64,000 bases of DNA from Embleya sp042956465 (lineage in GTDB: Bacteria > Actinomycetota > Actinomycetes > Streptomycetales > Streptomycetaceae), in the NCBI RefSeq assembly GCF_042956465.1, contig NZ_JBIBGL010000005.1, positions 558,001-622,000 of the forward strand, given 5' to 3'. A program made the position numbers and the translations under genes. Below the pieces are notes generated by a model. The model had not been told where the DNA came from, did no database searches, and was given only the letters and a program-made list of their open reading frames with translations. This document shows positions 50,678 through 60,147 of this stretch, piece after piece (the stretch's first letter is position 1; each line of letters starts with the position of its first letter).

Positions 50678-52381
50678 GTGGAGCGGAAAACATGGCGGAT
50701 CACGCGGCCTCGGGCCGCCCACCGCCCGACCGGACGCAGGGCATTCTTGATCGCGGCGCGGGCAGCCGTGCTCCTCGGCTTCGTGCTGTCCTTCCTCGTC
50801 CTGCAAAGCGGCCACCCCAGCATGGCCGTGGACAAATATGACAAATCTTGCGTCTGGTTTCCGGACAATGCCGCAGGATCGAAGTGGACCTTCTACTGCC
50901 CGGGCGAAGATTCCTCCGCCAAGGACGAAACCGGCTCGTGGAACGGTTTCCAGCTCATCGGCGGCGACTCGGCCAAGGCGAAGGAAGACCTGGATAAATG
51001 GCGCAAGAACGAACTCAACCTCACCGGTAAGGCGTTGGAGGCGGCCGGCGGTCTCGGCAACGAGCCCAAAACGCTGGAGGAGCCCCAGAACCGATCCTTC
51101 ATGCTGGACGGTGCCGAGAAAGCCCAGAGCCCGTGCGTCCTGATGGACGGAAAGCACGGCGGGGCCAACGAGAAGCGCGAGGTCAAGTGCGTCGAGGTAC
51201 GGCAAATGCTGGAGAAGAAGCAGCACCCGTGCACAATGGCACCGCCCCAATCCCGCCCGCTGTGCATCCAGCAACACCTGTCCTGGTCCGACTACGCGAA
51301 GCCGGCCGCCGGTGACCTGCCGTCGTGCGACACCACCTCGAAGACCTCGGTCTGCCCCGACAACAACGTGGTCGCGCAGAACGCGAAAGGTGAGGACAGC
51401 AAGTTCCTGAACGAACCCATCACGTTCATTCGGGATCAGAGCAAGAACGCGGTGCGCACGACGTTGTTGTGGTGGATCAAGGCACCGGATCCCTTGATCA
51501 GCGAAACCGACAAGACGGACTGCGACGACGGCACCGGCAAGTACACGGACCGCACGAAACCGTATCCGTGCAGCAGGAACACCACCGACTTCCTGACCCG
51601 GCACACGAACCCGTTCACCTACTTCCTCGCGCTGGCCTGCGTCATATTCGCCGGCTTCAAACTCGCCTACACGCGCGACGCAAGCTCGGTGAAGGACGTC
51701 ATCAAGGGCACGATCACTCTCGTCCTGGTCACCGGCAGTGCGATCTTCCTGGTCAATGTCGCCGTCCGGGCCTGTCAGGGATTCACCGATTGGATCGTCG
51801 TCCGAGGACTCAGTCCGGAGACCAACGGCGCGGCCAACACGGACCGCGCACTCCAGGAGGCCGCGGACAGATTCGCGCAGAGTCTGGAGGGGTTCGATTC
51901 CATCGTGCTCTTCCTGCTGGCCGCGTTGATCATCATCTCGTCCAACATGGTCCAGTACTTCTACATGACGGCCCGCCTGTTCTTCGTGATCGTGCTGACC
52001 GGGACACTCCCACTGACCGCCGCGGCCACCTCGACCGCGGCCGGCAGAAATCTGTTCCAGCGGCACATCTCGTATCTGATCGCGTTCATCTTCGTGAAGC
52101 CCGCATCGATGATCATCTTCGTCGCGGGCGCCCGACTCTGGGCACCGCCGGGATACCAGGGTCTGGACTACAGCGATCAGTTCCGCGGCTTGTTCGTGCT
52201 CGCACTGGTCACCTTGGTCGGTCCCGCGACCGTCCGGGTCGTCTTCGCCATGACCGGCCCGGCGGCCGGATCCAACGCGGCGAACATCGGTGCGGCGGGC
52301 GCCGTCCTGACAGTCGGCGCGAGGAGCGTCGGAGCCGCATCGAACCTGGTGCGACACCGGAACCAAGGGGGCAACAACTGA
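50678..52381 (+). CDS. VirB6/TrbL-like polytopic channel protein (SCO6881-like)
   Basis: The 567-residue protein has a signal-like helix (AARAAVLLGFVLSFLVLQSG) and a Cys-rich extracellular domain to about residue 310 (CVWFPDN, YCPGED, PSCDTTSKTSVCPD, DCDDGTG). At least six transmembrane helices follow (FTYFLALACVIFAGF through LFVLALVTLVGPATVRVVFA). This is the arrangement of VirB6/TrbL inner-membrane channel proteins in actinobacterial loci. The GTG at 50678 is just after the upstream stop, with a GGGGGG run before it. The gene ends TGATG with the next start. Confidence 0.78.
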   Translation: MERKTWRITRPRAAHRPTGRRAFLIAARAAVLLGFVLSFLVLQSGHPSMAVDKYDKSCVWFPDNAAGSKWTFYCPGEDSSAKDETGSWNGFQLIGGDSAKAKEDLDKWRKNELNLTGKALEAAGGLGNEPKTLEEPQNRSFMLDGAEKAQSPCVLMDGKHGGANEKREVKCVEVRQMLEKKQHPCTMAPPQSRPLCIQQHLSWSDYAKPAAGDLPSCDTTSKTSVCPDNNVVAQNAKGEDSKFLNEPITFIRDQSKNAVRTTLLWWIKAPDPLISETDKTDCDDGTGKYTDRTKPYPCSRNTTDFLTRHTNPFTYFLALACVIFAGFKLAYTRDASSVKDVIKGTITLVLVTGSAIFLVNVAVRACQGFTDWIVVRGLSPETNGAANTDRALQEAADRFAQSLEGFDSIVLFLLAALIIISSNMVQYFYMTARLFFVIVLTGTLPLTAAATSTAAGRNLFQRHISYLIAFIFVKPASMIIFVAGARLWAPPGYQGLDYSDQFRGLFVLALVTLVGPATVRVVFAMTGPAAGSNAANIGAAGAVLTVGARSVGAASNLVRHRNQGGNN

Positions 52382-53880
52382 TGAGTAACGTCACCAGCCA
52401 CGACGTTCGCACGTATGGAAACTGGCAGAAGCCGATCTCGCCCGGGCTGGGTCGCCTCGGCTTCATCGGCACCGTGGCCGGCATCGGTGGTCTGCTGCTG
52501 GTCATCCTGGTGATGATGATCTCGTTCGTCGCCGCCCTCGTCGTGGGCGTGCTCATCGCCCTCGCCCTGCTGCCGATGGTCATGCGCGACAAGCACGGTC
52601 GCAACGGTTTCCAATGGGCCGCCGCCCGGGTCTCGTGGAGCGCGGGCAAGGCCCAGGGAGCCCACCTGTACCGATCGGGCCCGCTCGGTCGGCTCCTGCT
52701 CGGCACCTGCAAGTTGCCCGGCCTCGCCGCCGCCTCCAAGCTCTTCGAGGCGCACGACGCGTACGGCCGACCGTTCGCCCTCGTCACCATCCCCGCGACC
52801 AATCACCACACCGTCGTCCTCACCTGCAGCGCCGACGGCGCCTCCCTCGTCGATCCCGACCAGGTGGACACGTGGGTCGCCTACTGGGGCCTGTGGTTGT
52901 CCCAGATCGGCCACGAGCCGGGTCTGGTGGCTGCCTCGGTCACGATCGAGGCCGCACCCGACACGGGTGAGCGACTGCGCGGCGAAATCGACGGCAACGT
53001 GGTGGCCGAGGCGCCTTCGCTCGCCAAGCAGGTGCTGGAGGAAGTGAGCGAGGCGTACGGACAGGGATCGGCCCAGATGTCGACGCGGGTGGCACTCACC
53101 TACTCGGGGGCCGCGCGAGGAGCACGGGCACGTCGCAACGCCGAGGAAATGGCGGTCGATCTGGGCATGCGGCTCCCCGGACTGTGCAGCAGCCTGCAGA
53201 TGACCGGGGCCGGACCGGCCCGGCCGATGACGGGTCGGGAGCTGACCGAACTGGTCCGGGTCGCCTACGACCCGAGCGTGGCCACCTTCATCGATCAGGC
53301 CCGTTCCGAGCGTACGAGCGATCTGCGCTGGGACGACGCCGGCCCGACGGCCACCGAGGAATCGTGGGGCCACTACCGGCACGACAGCGCCTTCTCGGTC
53401 ACGTGGGCGATGTCGGAGGCGCCGCGCGGCGAGGTGTACTCGAGTGTGCTGACCCGACTGGTGTCCCCGCACCCGGACATCATGCGCAAGCGGGTGACCC
53501 TGCTGTATCGACCGCACGATCCCGCGACGTCGGCTCGACTGGTGGAACGCGACCGCAAGGACGCCATGTTCAAGGCGAAGCAGTCCAAGGTCGCCAATGC
53601 CCGCGACTCGATCGCGGTCCAGGCCGCCGAGCAGGCCGCCCGCGAAGAGGCCACCGGCGCGGGACTCGTGCGGTTCGCCATGCTGATCACCGCCACCGTC
53701 AACGACGCCGCCGACATCAAGCTCGCGGCGTCCGCGGTGGACAACCTCACTGCCTCGTCCCGGATTCTCGTGCGCCGCGTCTACGGCTCACAGGCCTCCG
53801 CGTTCGCGGCGGCGCTCCCGTTGGGGCTGGTCCTGCCCAACCACCTCAAGCTCCCGCAGGTTCTGCGTGAAGCGGCGTAA
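52381..53880 (+). CDS. SCO6880-family protein (VirB3/PrgI plus VirB4 N-terminal-like)
   Basis: The 499-residue protein begins with a short cytoplasmic part and two closely spaced helices (about residues 28-65; IGTVAGIGGLLLVILVMMISFVAALVVGVLIALALLPMVM), as in PrgI/VirB3. A soluble region follows, with RPFALVTIPATNHHTVVLTCSADG, DVGMRLPGL-like stretches and RVYGSQASAFAAALPLGL near the end, as in the N-terminal half of VirB4. No Walker motif is present; the ATPase half is the next gene. The ATG shares one base with the previous stop. Confidence 0.78.
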   Translation: MSNVTSHDVRTYGNWQKPISPGLGRLGFIGTVAGIGGLLLVILVMMISFVAALVVGVLIALALLPMVMRDKHGRNGFQWAAARVSWSAGKAQGAHLYRSGPLGRLLLGTCKLPGLAAASKLFEAHDAYGRPFALVTIPATNHHTVVLTCSADGASLVDPDQVDTWVAYWGLWLSQIGHEPGLVAASVTIEAAPDTGERLRGEIDGNVVAEAPSLAKQVLEEVSEAYGQGSAQMSTRVALTYSGAARGARARRNAEEMAVDLGMRLPGLCSSLQMTGAGPARPMTGRELTELVRVAYDPSVATFIDQARSERTSDLRWDDAGPTATEESWGHYRHDSAFSVTWAMSEAPRGEVYSSVLTRLVSPHPDIMRKRVTLLYRPHDPATSARLVERDRKDAMFKAKQSKVANARDSIAVQAAEQAAREEATGAGLVRFAMLITATVNDAADIKLAASAVDNLTASSRILVRRVYGSQASAFAAALPLGLVLPNHLKLPQVLREAA

Positions 53881-53928
53881 CCCGTCGGATCCCCGGAACA
53901 CGCGCTTCGGACAAGGGAGTCGAGCCCG

Positions 53929-55506
53929 TTGACGAACAACACTTCGGTCGATCACAACACCACCTTCGGCGCGTCGGCGCCCTTCGCGGCACCGCCCGCG
54001 CCCGACAAGCCGCGCAAACGTTGGGGACGCAAGGCGAAGCAGTCCGCCGACGCCGCCGGCAAGCAGCCTCGGCCGCAGATTCGACGGCCGGGGCCCAGGG
54101 GTTTTCGCGGTTGGGGTCAGGGCGCACCCGCGTACGTCGAGACCCCGCCGGAGTGGCGGGGCACGACGGTGCAGGTCTGCGGCCTCTGGCCGTTCGGCGC
54201 GGGCTCGGGCACGCCCGGCGTCGGCGTACCACTGGGCCGGTCCCTGGCCGGTGGCGCCACGGTGTGCTGCGACCCGATCAGTTGGTTCACGCGTGCCAAC
54301 CTGTTGCTGAACCCCAGTGAATTCGTGCTCGGCAAGCCGGGACTGGGCAAGTCCACGATCGTGCGCAGGCAGGCTCTGGGGCTCGCCGGGTACGGCGTCA
54401 ATCCGGTCGTCTTCGGTGACCTCAAGCCCGACTACGTGGATCTGATCGAAGCCCTCGACGGTCAGGTCATCACGCTGGGACGCGGGCGCGGCTATCTCAA
54501 CGTGCTCGACCCCGGAGAGGTGACCGAGGCAGCCGCACGGCTCCCGCTCAAAGCACGGCAGGCCCTGCTGGCGGAGGCGCACGGCAGGCGGTTGAACGCG
54601 GTGGCCTCGCTGGTCACCGTCCTGCGCGGGCACCCGCCGACGGACCGCGAGGAGAGCATCCTCAACGCCGCGCTGACGGTCCTGCACGACCGACACGACG
54701 GCGTCCCGGTCATGGCGGACCTGGTGCGGTTGTTGCGGGACGCGCCCGACCCGGTCCGTGCGGTGGCACTGGATCGCGGTAATCTCGCCCGCTACCGGGA
54801 CATCACCGAGGGCCTGGAGGCGTCCCTGGTCGGTCTGCTCGGCGGCGGGCGGCTGGGCGAACTCTTCGCGCACCCCACCACCGAGGCCATGCACCACGAC
54901 CGCCCGGTGTGCTTCGACGTCAGCAGCATCGACGACTCCGAGGGCCAACTTCAGGCCGCGGCCCTGCTGGCCTGCTGGAGCTACGGGTTCGGCGCCATCT
55001 CGGTCGCCCAGGCCCTGGCCGACGCCGGACTGGAGCCGCAGCGGCACTACTTCGTGATCCTGGACGAGTTGTGGCGTGTCCTGCGCGCCGGACGCGGGCT
55101 GGTCGACCGGGTCGACGCGTTGACCCGACTCAACCGCCAACGCGGCGTCGGCATGGCGATGATCACGCACACCATGTCGGACCTGCTGGCGCTACCCGCC
55201 GAAGAGGACCGGATGAAGGCCAAGGGCTTCGTCGAGCGGGCCGGCATGGTCATCTGCGGCGGTCTGCCGGCCGCGGAGATGCCGCAGTTGACCGAGGTCG
55301 TGAGCATGACCGAGTCCGAGCAGCAGATCATCACCGACTGGTCCACTCCCCCCTCCTGGGACAGCGAGATGGGCACCGACTCGGCTCCTCCCGGGCGTGG
55401 GAAGTTCATGGTCAAGGTGGGCGGGCGCCCCGGTATACCCGTGCAGGTCGAGCTCACGCCGTCCGAGCTGCGCATCAACGACACGAACCGCAAATGGACG
55501 ACGTGA
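53929..55506 (+). CDS. VirB4-like secretion ATPase
   Basis: The 525-residue protein has a disordered basic head (about 1-65) and an AAA/VirB4 core. Walker A is EFVLGKPGLGKSTIVRRQ (residues 135-143 for GKPGLGKST), then VVFGDLKPDYVDLIEAL. Walker B is FVILDELWRVLRAGRGL (about 375-390), with a late RQRGVGMAMITHTMSDL (sensor-like). It should energise assembly or transport of the apparatus together with the SCO6880-type protein. The start is TTG at 53929, with AGGGAG ten bases upstream and no nearby ATG/GTG. Confidence 0.85.
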   Translation: MTNNTSVDHNTTFGASAPFAAPPAPDKPRKRWGRKAKQSADAAGKQPRPQIRRPGPRGFRGWGQGAPAYVETPPEWRGTTVQVCGLWPFGAGSGTPGVGVPLGRSLAGGATVCCDPISWFTRANLLLNPSEFVLGKPGLGKSTIVRRQALGLAGYGVNPVVFGDLKPDYVDLIEALDGQVITLGRGRGYLNVLDPGEVTEAAARLPLKARQALLAEAHGRRLNAVASLVTVLRGHPPTDREESILNAALTVLHDRHDGVPVMADLVRLLRDAPDPVRAVALDRGNLARYRDITEGLEASLVGLLGGGRLGELFAHPTTEAMHHDRPVCFDVSSIDDSEGQLQAAALLACWSYGFGAISVAQALADAGLEPQRHYFVILDELWRVLRAGRGLVDRVDALTRLNRQRGVGMAMITHTMSDLLALPAEEDRMKAKGFVERAGMVICGGLPAAEMPQLTEVVSMTESEQQIITDWSTPPSWDSEMGTDSAPPGRGKFMVKVGGRPGIPVQVELTPSELRINDTNRKWTT

Positions 55507-55507
55507 C

Positions 55508-56353
55508 ATGACGAGGCGAGATACGGGCTTCGGTCGAACGCGGGCGGGCGCGGTCCCGGGTCGGATTCTGCTGGTCGTCGCGGCCGTGATTCTTTTTCTC
55601 CTGACCGGCGGAACTCCCGCAGGAGCGGACGAATCGGATTATCCACCGGCCAACTGCCTCCAGATACCTCGCGATCTCCAGGGCGTCGTCTTCAAGGTCT
55701 ATTGTCCGGGCAAGGCAGCGCGCGAATATTCCAACGACGTGAGCGGCTGCGACGGAGGCCCCAGCAGTCCTTCGTATGTCAATCGGGACGGCGTTCCGGA
55801 CCTGACGAACTTCTGCAAATACAATGTTCGCAAAGAACTGAAGGACTGGCTGCTCAACGACAAGCACAAGACCGCCGGACACGTGGATCCGAGCAACATT
55901 CGGGACAACCCGTGCGATGCCCTCCCCGAGAAATACAAAACCGGCTGCCCGGACATCCGCAAGTCCAAGTTCCAGGACCTGTCCACCCATCCCTGCATGC
56001 TGAAGAACGCATCGGGGGCCGACTACCTGGAGCCCGAACAGCAGAGCAAGTGTCTGGGCGACAACTCGTGGTTCCAGAACGGAATCAAATCACCACCCCG
56101 TGGCGACAAGAATTCGTACAACACCCAGGACTACTCGGGTCCGTCCGAGGTGATGGACCCGCTCATGGAGGGCGCCGGCTGGGTGGCCTGGGCCTGCCTG
56201 GTGGGCTGCTTCTTCAGCGCGTTCTGGTGTCTTTTCCAATTCGTCGGCGCGCGCCGCAGCGGCGGGGAGATGGCGCACGGGGTGGTCTATGTGTTCATCG
56301 GCACCCTGATCGTCGGCAGCGCATCCAGCATCACTCAGTTCGTCCTCATCTAG
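55508..56353 (+). CDS. Shortened VirB6-like paralogue with Cys-rich extracellular domain
   Basis: The 281-residue protein has a signal helix (ILLVVAAVILFLLTGGTPAGA) and an extracellular domain with paired Cys (NCLQIP, VYCPGK, SGCDGG, NFCKYN, TGCPDI, HPCMLK, SKCLGD). Just two transmembrane helices follow (GWVAWACLVGCFFSAFWCLF and VVYVFIGTLIVGSASSI). Its layout matches the first half of the VirB6-like protein at 50678 and stops after that protein's second channel helix. It may cap or modulate the channel. It starts one base after the VirB4-like stop. Confidence 0.75.
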   Translation: MTRRDTGFGRTRAGAVPGRILLVVAAVILFLLTGGTPAGADESDYPPANCLQIPRDLQGVVFKVYCPGKAAREYSNDVSGCDGGPSSPSYVNRDGVPDLTNFCKYNVRKELKDWLLNDKHKTAGHVDPSNIRDNPCDALPEKYKTGCPDIRKSKFQDLSTHPCMLKNASGADYLEPEQQSKCLGDNSWFQNGIKSPPRGDKNSYNTQDYSGPSEVMDPLMEGAGWVAWACLVGCFFSAFWCLFQFVGARRSGGEMAHGVVYVFIGTLIVGSASSITQFVLI

Positions 56354-56405
56354 GGATGTTCCGGCGCCGGCAGGCCCCACGAATGCCAGAAAGGAGGTTC
56401 TCCAC

Positions 56406-58157
56406 GTGAGTTCCACCAACAAAAAGCGCGGCCCCAATCCGTACGGCGACATGTACATGATCCTCGCCGTCGTGGGCGTGCTCATGGCCGTCACCGGGGC
56501 GATGTGGGTCGGCGCCATGGCCACCCGCGCCGAGACCGACCTCAAGCCACCGCCACCACCCGTCATCCTGCTCGGACTGGTGCTGGACAAGTACACCTGG
56601 CCGGGAACCGGCGCCACCGTCATCGCCGTCGCGCTGTGCGTGGTCATGGCCGCGGCGGCCGGCGGCGCGACCTACCTCGTGATCGTCTACCAACGCGGCC
56701 TGCTCGACATCGATCGGGCGATTCCCTACCTGGCCAAGCCCCGTGATCTCCGGGCCTCCACCACCAAGGGCGTGCGGGCGAAGGCGGACGAGTTCGGTCT
56801 GGATCCGACCGAAGTGCCCGGACTGTACATCGGCAAGACCGTGCGCCACGGCGTCGACGTGTGGGGCTCGTGGGAGGACATGCACGTCGACATCTGGGGG
56901 CCGCGTACCGGAAAGACGACCTCGAGGGCGATTCCCAACATCGTCGCGGCGCCCGGTGCGGTGGTCGTCACCTCCAACAAGCGTGACATCGTCGACGCGA
57001 CCCGCGGCTCGCGGGCCCGGCGCGGCAAGGTGTGGGTGTTCGACCCGCAGAACCAGGCCGGCGCCAAACCCACGTGGTACTGGGATCCGCTGTCCTACGT
57101 GGGCAGCAGCATCACGCTGGCGGTCAAGATGGCGGGCCGGTTCTCGTCCATCAACCGACCCGCCCACTCGCGCAGCGACGCGTACTTCGAACCGGCGGCG
57201 GAAGACCTGATCGCGCATCTGTTGCTGGCCGCGTCCATCAGCGGGAAGCCCATCTCGCAGATCTTCACCTGGCTCACCCGCCCCACCGACGACACCCCCG
57301 AGCGCATTCTGCGCGAGCACGGCCACATCCCCTCGGCGGACGCGGTGGACTCGGTGATCACCGCGCCGGATCGGCAACGGGCCGGTGTCTACGGCACGGC
57401 CGCGCAGATCGTCTCCTTCCTCGTCGCGCCGACGGTGACCGCGTGGATCGAACCGGGGAACGACCCGAACCGTCCGGCCTTCGACTACAAGGCGTTCGTC
57501 CGCGGTGGCGACACGCTCTACATGCTGTCCGAAGAGACGAACAAGATGGCCGCGCCCCTGGTGACGGCCTTCACCGCGGCGATCGCCGAGGAGGCCGAGA
57601 ACACCGGACGGGACTGTCCGGGCGGCCGGTTGCCGATCCCGATGCTCTTCGTGCTGGACGAGGCGGCGAACGTCTGCCCGTGGAAGGCACTGCCGGACAA
57701 GTACTCGCACTTCGGTTCACGCGGCATCGTGATGATGACCATGCTCCAGTCCTGGGCCCAGGGGGCTGCGGCATGGGGTGACGGAGGGATGGCGAAACTG
57801 TGGGGCGCGGCCAACGTGCGCGTCTACGGAGGCGGCGTCCTGGACACCAAATTCCTCGGCGACCTCTCCGCCGCCTCCGGCATCTTCGAGCCGGGCACCA
57901 CCAGTTACACCCGCAAGTCGACCGACTTCTTCGAGAGCAACGTGAACAAGGCGTCGCGCACCGAGGCCGTGCTCGACGTGGCGGACCTGACGTCGATGCC
58001 GCGCGGTCGTGCCTTCGTGCAATTCAGCGGGACGAAACCGGCGCTGATCCGCACGATTCCCTGGTGGGAAACCGAGTACGCCGAGGAGATTCGGCAGTCG
58101 ATCGCCGCGTACGACCCGAGCGCCCAGGCGCCGATGGCACTCAAGAAGGTCTCATGA
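56406..58157 (+). CDS. VirD4/TraG-type coupling ATPase
   Basis: The 583-residue protein has two N-terminal helices (about 17-40 and 68-95). The VirD4 ATPase core follows, with Walker A IWGPRTGKTTSRAIPNIV (GPRTGKTTS at 165-173), KWVFDP-like RGKVWVFDPQNQ, and Walker B PMLFVLDEAANVCPW (about 412-426). It keeps the TraG signatures SRGIVMMTMLQSWAQ and RGRAFVQFSGTKPALIR. Coupling proteins bring substrate (DNA-relaxase or protein) to the channel. The GTG at 56406 has a near-perfect AAAGGAGGT upstream. Confidence 0.92.
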   Translation: MSSTNKKRGPNPYGDMYMILAVVGVLMAVTGAMWVGAMATRAETDLKPPPPPVILLGLVLDKYTWPGTGATVIAVALCVVMAAAAGGATYLVIVYQRGLLDIDRAIPYLAKPRDLRASTTKGVRAKADEFGLDPTEVPGLYIGKTVRHGVDVWGSWEDMHVDIWGPRTGKTTSRAIPNIVAAPGAVVVTSNKRDIVDATRGSRARRGKVWVFDPQNQAGAKPTWYWDPLSYVGSSITLAVKMAGRFSSINRPAHSRSDAYFEPAAEDLIAHLLLAASISGKPISQIFTWLTRPTDDTPERILREHGHIPSADAVDSVITAPDRQRAGVYGTAAQIVSFLVAPTVTAWIEPGNDPNRPAFDYKAFVRGGDTLYMLSEETNKMAAPLVTAFTAAIAEEAENTGRDCPGGRLPIPMLFVLDEAANVCPWKALPDKYSHFGSRGIVMMTMLQSWAQGAAAWGDGGMAKLWGAANVRVYGGGVLDTKFLGDLSAASGIFEPGTTSYTRKSTDFFESNVNKASRTEAVLDVADLTSMPRGRAFVQFSGTKPALIRTIPWWETEYAEEIRQSIAAYDPSAQAPMALKKVS

Positions 58158-58732
58158 GCGATCCTCGCGAACACGAACCGCTCGTCCACCGGGGCGATGT
58201 GGGCGAACCGGCGCCGACCGCGCCCGCGCCCCGGACCGAGCCGGCTCCCGAGCCGGAGCCGGAGAAGCTGTTCTTCCCGTCGGTGGACGTGTTCGTCGCC
58301 GAGTACCTGGCACCGTTGTTGCGGCGTCGGCTCAACCGGTCGTTGGCCGTGTGGTGCCCGAGTTGGTGGGCTCACCCGGAGGCCGTCGCCCGGTTGACCA
58401 GCCTGTGGCGGGCCTTCGAATACCTGCGCCGGGACCCGGCTCTGGGCGTTTCGATCTGGTGGACCCACCATGCCGACCCGCACCTGCGCGCCCTGATGGA
58501 TCCCGACGTCGGCCCGTTCGCGGTATGCGACCCCAGGGACGGTCACTCGAGCAGCCCGTTGCCACCACTGCCGCTGACGCCCGTTCCGCCGGGGCTGCTG
58601 GATCACCCCGGATTCCGGGTCGAGGAATCGATCTTCGAGAACATGCGGGAGAACGCGGCCGACGCCGGCGAGCGGGAACGGCCGACCGGTTATCCCAAGG
58701 ACAAGGTTTTGAACAAGAACATGGGTTTCTGA
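58154..58732 (+). CDS. DUF4913-family protein
   Basis: The 192-residue protein has a Pro/Glu-rich head and then KLFFPSVDVFVAEYLAPLLRRRL followed by WCPSWWAHPEAVARLTSLWRAFEYLRRDP and GVSIWWTHHADPHLRALM, the DUF4913 signature. These proteins are found in actinobacterial conjugative loci and have no known activity. The Trp/His-rich core is intact. The ATG overlaps the VirD4 stop (ATGA), so the two are coupled and may interact. Confidence 0.85.
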   Translation: MSDPREHEPLVHRGDVGEPAPTAPAPRTEPAPEPEPEKLFFPSVDVFVAEYLAPLLRRRLNRSLAVWCPSWWAHPEAVARLTSLWRAFEYLRRDPALGVSIWWTHHADPHLRALMDPDVGPFAVCDPRDGHSSSPLPPLPLTPVPPGLLDHPGFRVEESIFENMRENAADAGERERPTGYPKDKVLNKNMGF

Positions 58733-58754
58733 TCCAGGAGGAGAGGCGGCGGCC

Positions 58755-58934
58755 ATGGCCGACGAAACCGGTGTCGACGACATCGCGGGAGCGTTCTACA
58801 AGCTCATCGGGGAGACGATGCAAAGGGCGGAGCAGACGCTCGACGTGATCGGTGCCCAGGTGCAGCTCGGCGATTTCCTGCCGGGACTTGATATCGCCGC
58901 CAAGGTGGCCAAGGGAGTGGCGACCGGACGGTAG
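58755..58934 (+). CDS. 59-residue small protein in the secretion operon
   Basis: The ATG at 58755 opens MADETGVDDIAGAFYKLIGE and the frame ends AKGVATGR before TAG at 58932-58934. AGGAGGAGAGG lies immediately upstream. The product is mildly acidic then basic, and probably two amphipathic helices (GETMQRAEQTLDVIGAQVQ and LDIAAKVAKGV). It sits between the DUF4913 and hydrolase genes with 22- and 48-base gaps, so it is surely part of the operon. A small structural subunit or a secreted substrate is possible; no family is recognised. Confidence 0.8.
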   Translation: MADETGVDDIAGAFYKLIGETMQRAEQTLDVIGAQVQLGDFLPGLDIAAKVAKGVATGR

Positions 58935-58982
58935 TCGGTGAGTCGGTAGGTCGGCGTCTAGGCACAGGGGCGGGGAAAGGCG

Positions 58983-60146
58983 ATGCGGAAAAAGAAATCG
59001 TGGCTCGGGCTGCTGCTGCTCGTGCCTTTCGGCGGGTTCCTGATCTTCGTCGTCGCGATGACGGCTCTCATCGCCGCCACCAATCCGCTCAACCTGCTGA
59101 AGAATGGACTGACCAACGTCGCCTTCAACGTGAACGCCGTTCCCGCCCAATACAGGTCGTTCGTGGCGGAGACCGGAAAACTGTGCCCCGAGGTGACCCC
59201 CACGGTCGTCGCCGCGCAGATCCATCAGGAGAGCGGCTGGAGACCGGACGCCGGGAGTCCGAAGGGCGCGTACGGTCTGAGTCAGTTCATACCAAGTACG
59301 TGGAAGACGTTTGGCGGAGGAGCCCCGCAGTCCGATCCGAGAGCCAACATCCTGGCTCAGGAGCGCTACGACTGCCATCTCGCCGGCGAGGTCCGGAAGA
59401 TGCAGGCGGGCAAGTACGGCACGTGCGTGATGGAGATGCACGGGAAGGTCTACACCAAGCCCGGGCCGAAGGCCGGTGAGATGCGCGGCGAGGTCTTCGA
59501 CCTGATGCTCGCGTCGTACAACGCGGGCCCTGGTGCGGTCTGTTACTACCGGGGTATTCCGCCGTGGGAGGAAACCCAGGGATACGTCCCCGGGATCAAG
59601 AACCTCATGAGCACGTATTCGGCGCCACAGGCCGTGAGCGCCGTCTACACGGGCAACGACAAGACTCTCGGCGGACGTGCCGTCAACCTCGCCAGAGGAT
59701 CCATCGGCAAGTATCCGTACTCCTGGGGCGGCGGGACCTTCACCGGACCGAGCGAGGGCTTCGCCCAAGGCGCCGGAATCGTGGGCTTCGACTGCTCCGG
59801 CTTCGTGCGCTATCTCTTCCACCAGGCCTCCGGCGGAGCGTTGAAGCTGCCGCGCACCGCGGGCGAACAGGCCCGCGTGGGCCAACGGATCCTCTCCTCG
59901 GCCGGCCCGCCGAGCAAGGCCGAGGAGGCCAAGATGCAGCCGGGCGATGTCATCTTCTTCACCAGCCCGGGCGGCTCCATCGGAACCGGAGCCACCCACC
60001 ACACCGCTCTGTACGTCGGAAACGGGATGACCATCAATGCGCTCAAGACCGGCACCGTCATCAGGGAGGACCCCTTCTCCCAGTTTTCCCGGCGGGACGT
60101 GTGGACGGTCCAGCGCTATGCCGTCCACACGACCGCTCAGGCCTGA
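58983..60146 (+). CDS. Membrane-anchored lytic transglycosylase / NlpC-P60 peptidoglycan hydrolase (VirB1-like)
   Basis: The 387-residue protein has a basic start and one transmembrane helix (LGLLLLVPFGGFLIFVVAMTALI). A lysozyme-like SLT domain (about 55-215) carries the catalytic Glu83 in HQESGW, GAYGLSQFIPSTW and SYNAGPGAV. An NlpC/P60 domain (about 230-385) has Cys271 in GFDCSGF and His in ATHHTALYVG. It should cut both glycan strands and cross-links to let the apparatus pass the wall. All catalytic residues seem intact. Confidence 0.93.
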   Translation: MRKKKSWLGLLLLVPFGGFLIFVVAMTALIAATNPLNLLKNGLTNVAFNVNAVPAQYRSFVAETGKLCPEVTPTVVAAQIHQESGWRPDAGSPKGAYGLSQFIPSTWKTFGGGAPQSDPRANILAQERYDCHLAGEVRKMQAGKYGTCVMEMHGKVYTKPGPKAGEMRGEVFDLMLASYNAGPGAVCYYRGIPPWEETQGYVPGIKNLMSTYSAPQAVSAVYTGNDKTLGGRAVNLARGSIGKYPYSWGGGTFTGPSEGFAQGAGIVGFDCSGFVRYLFHQASGGALKLPRTAGEQARVGQRILSSAGPPSKAEEAKMQPGDVIFFTSPGGSIGTGATHHTALYVGNGMTINALKTGTVIREDPFSQFSRRDVWTVQRYAVHTTAQA

Positions 60147-60147
60147 G

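Noticed and set aside
52177..53517. Long open frame (446 codons) on the minus strand opposite the SCO6880-type gene
   Set aside because: It is a shadow of the coding strand: composition is His/Arg/Gly-rich with no domain, and the plus-strand product has family motifs and operon context. Similar antisense frames over other genes were set aside for the same reason.
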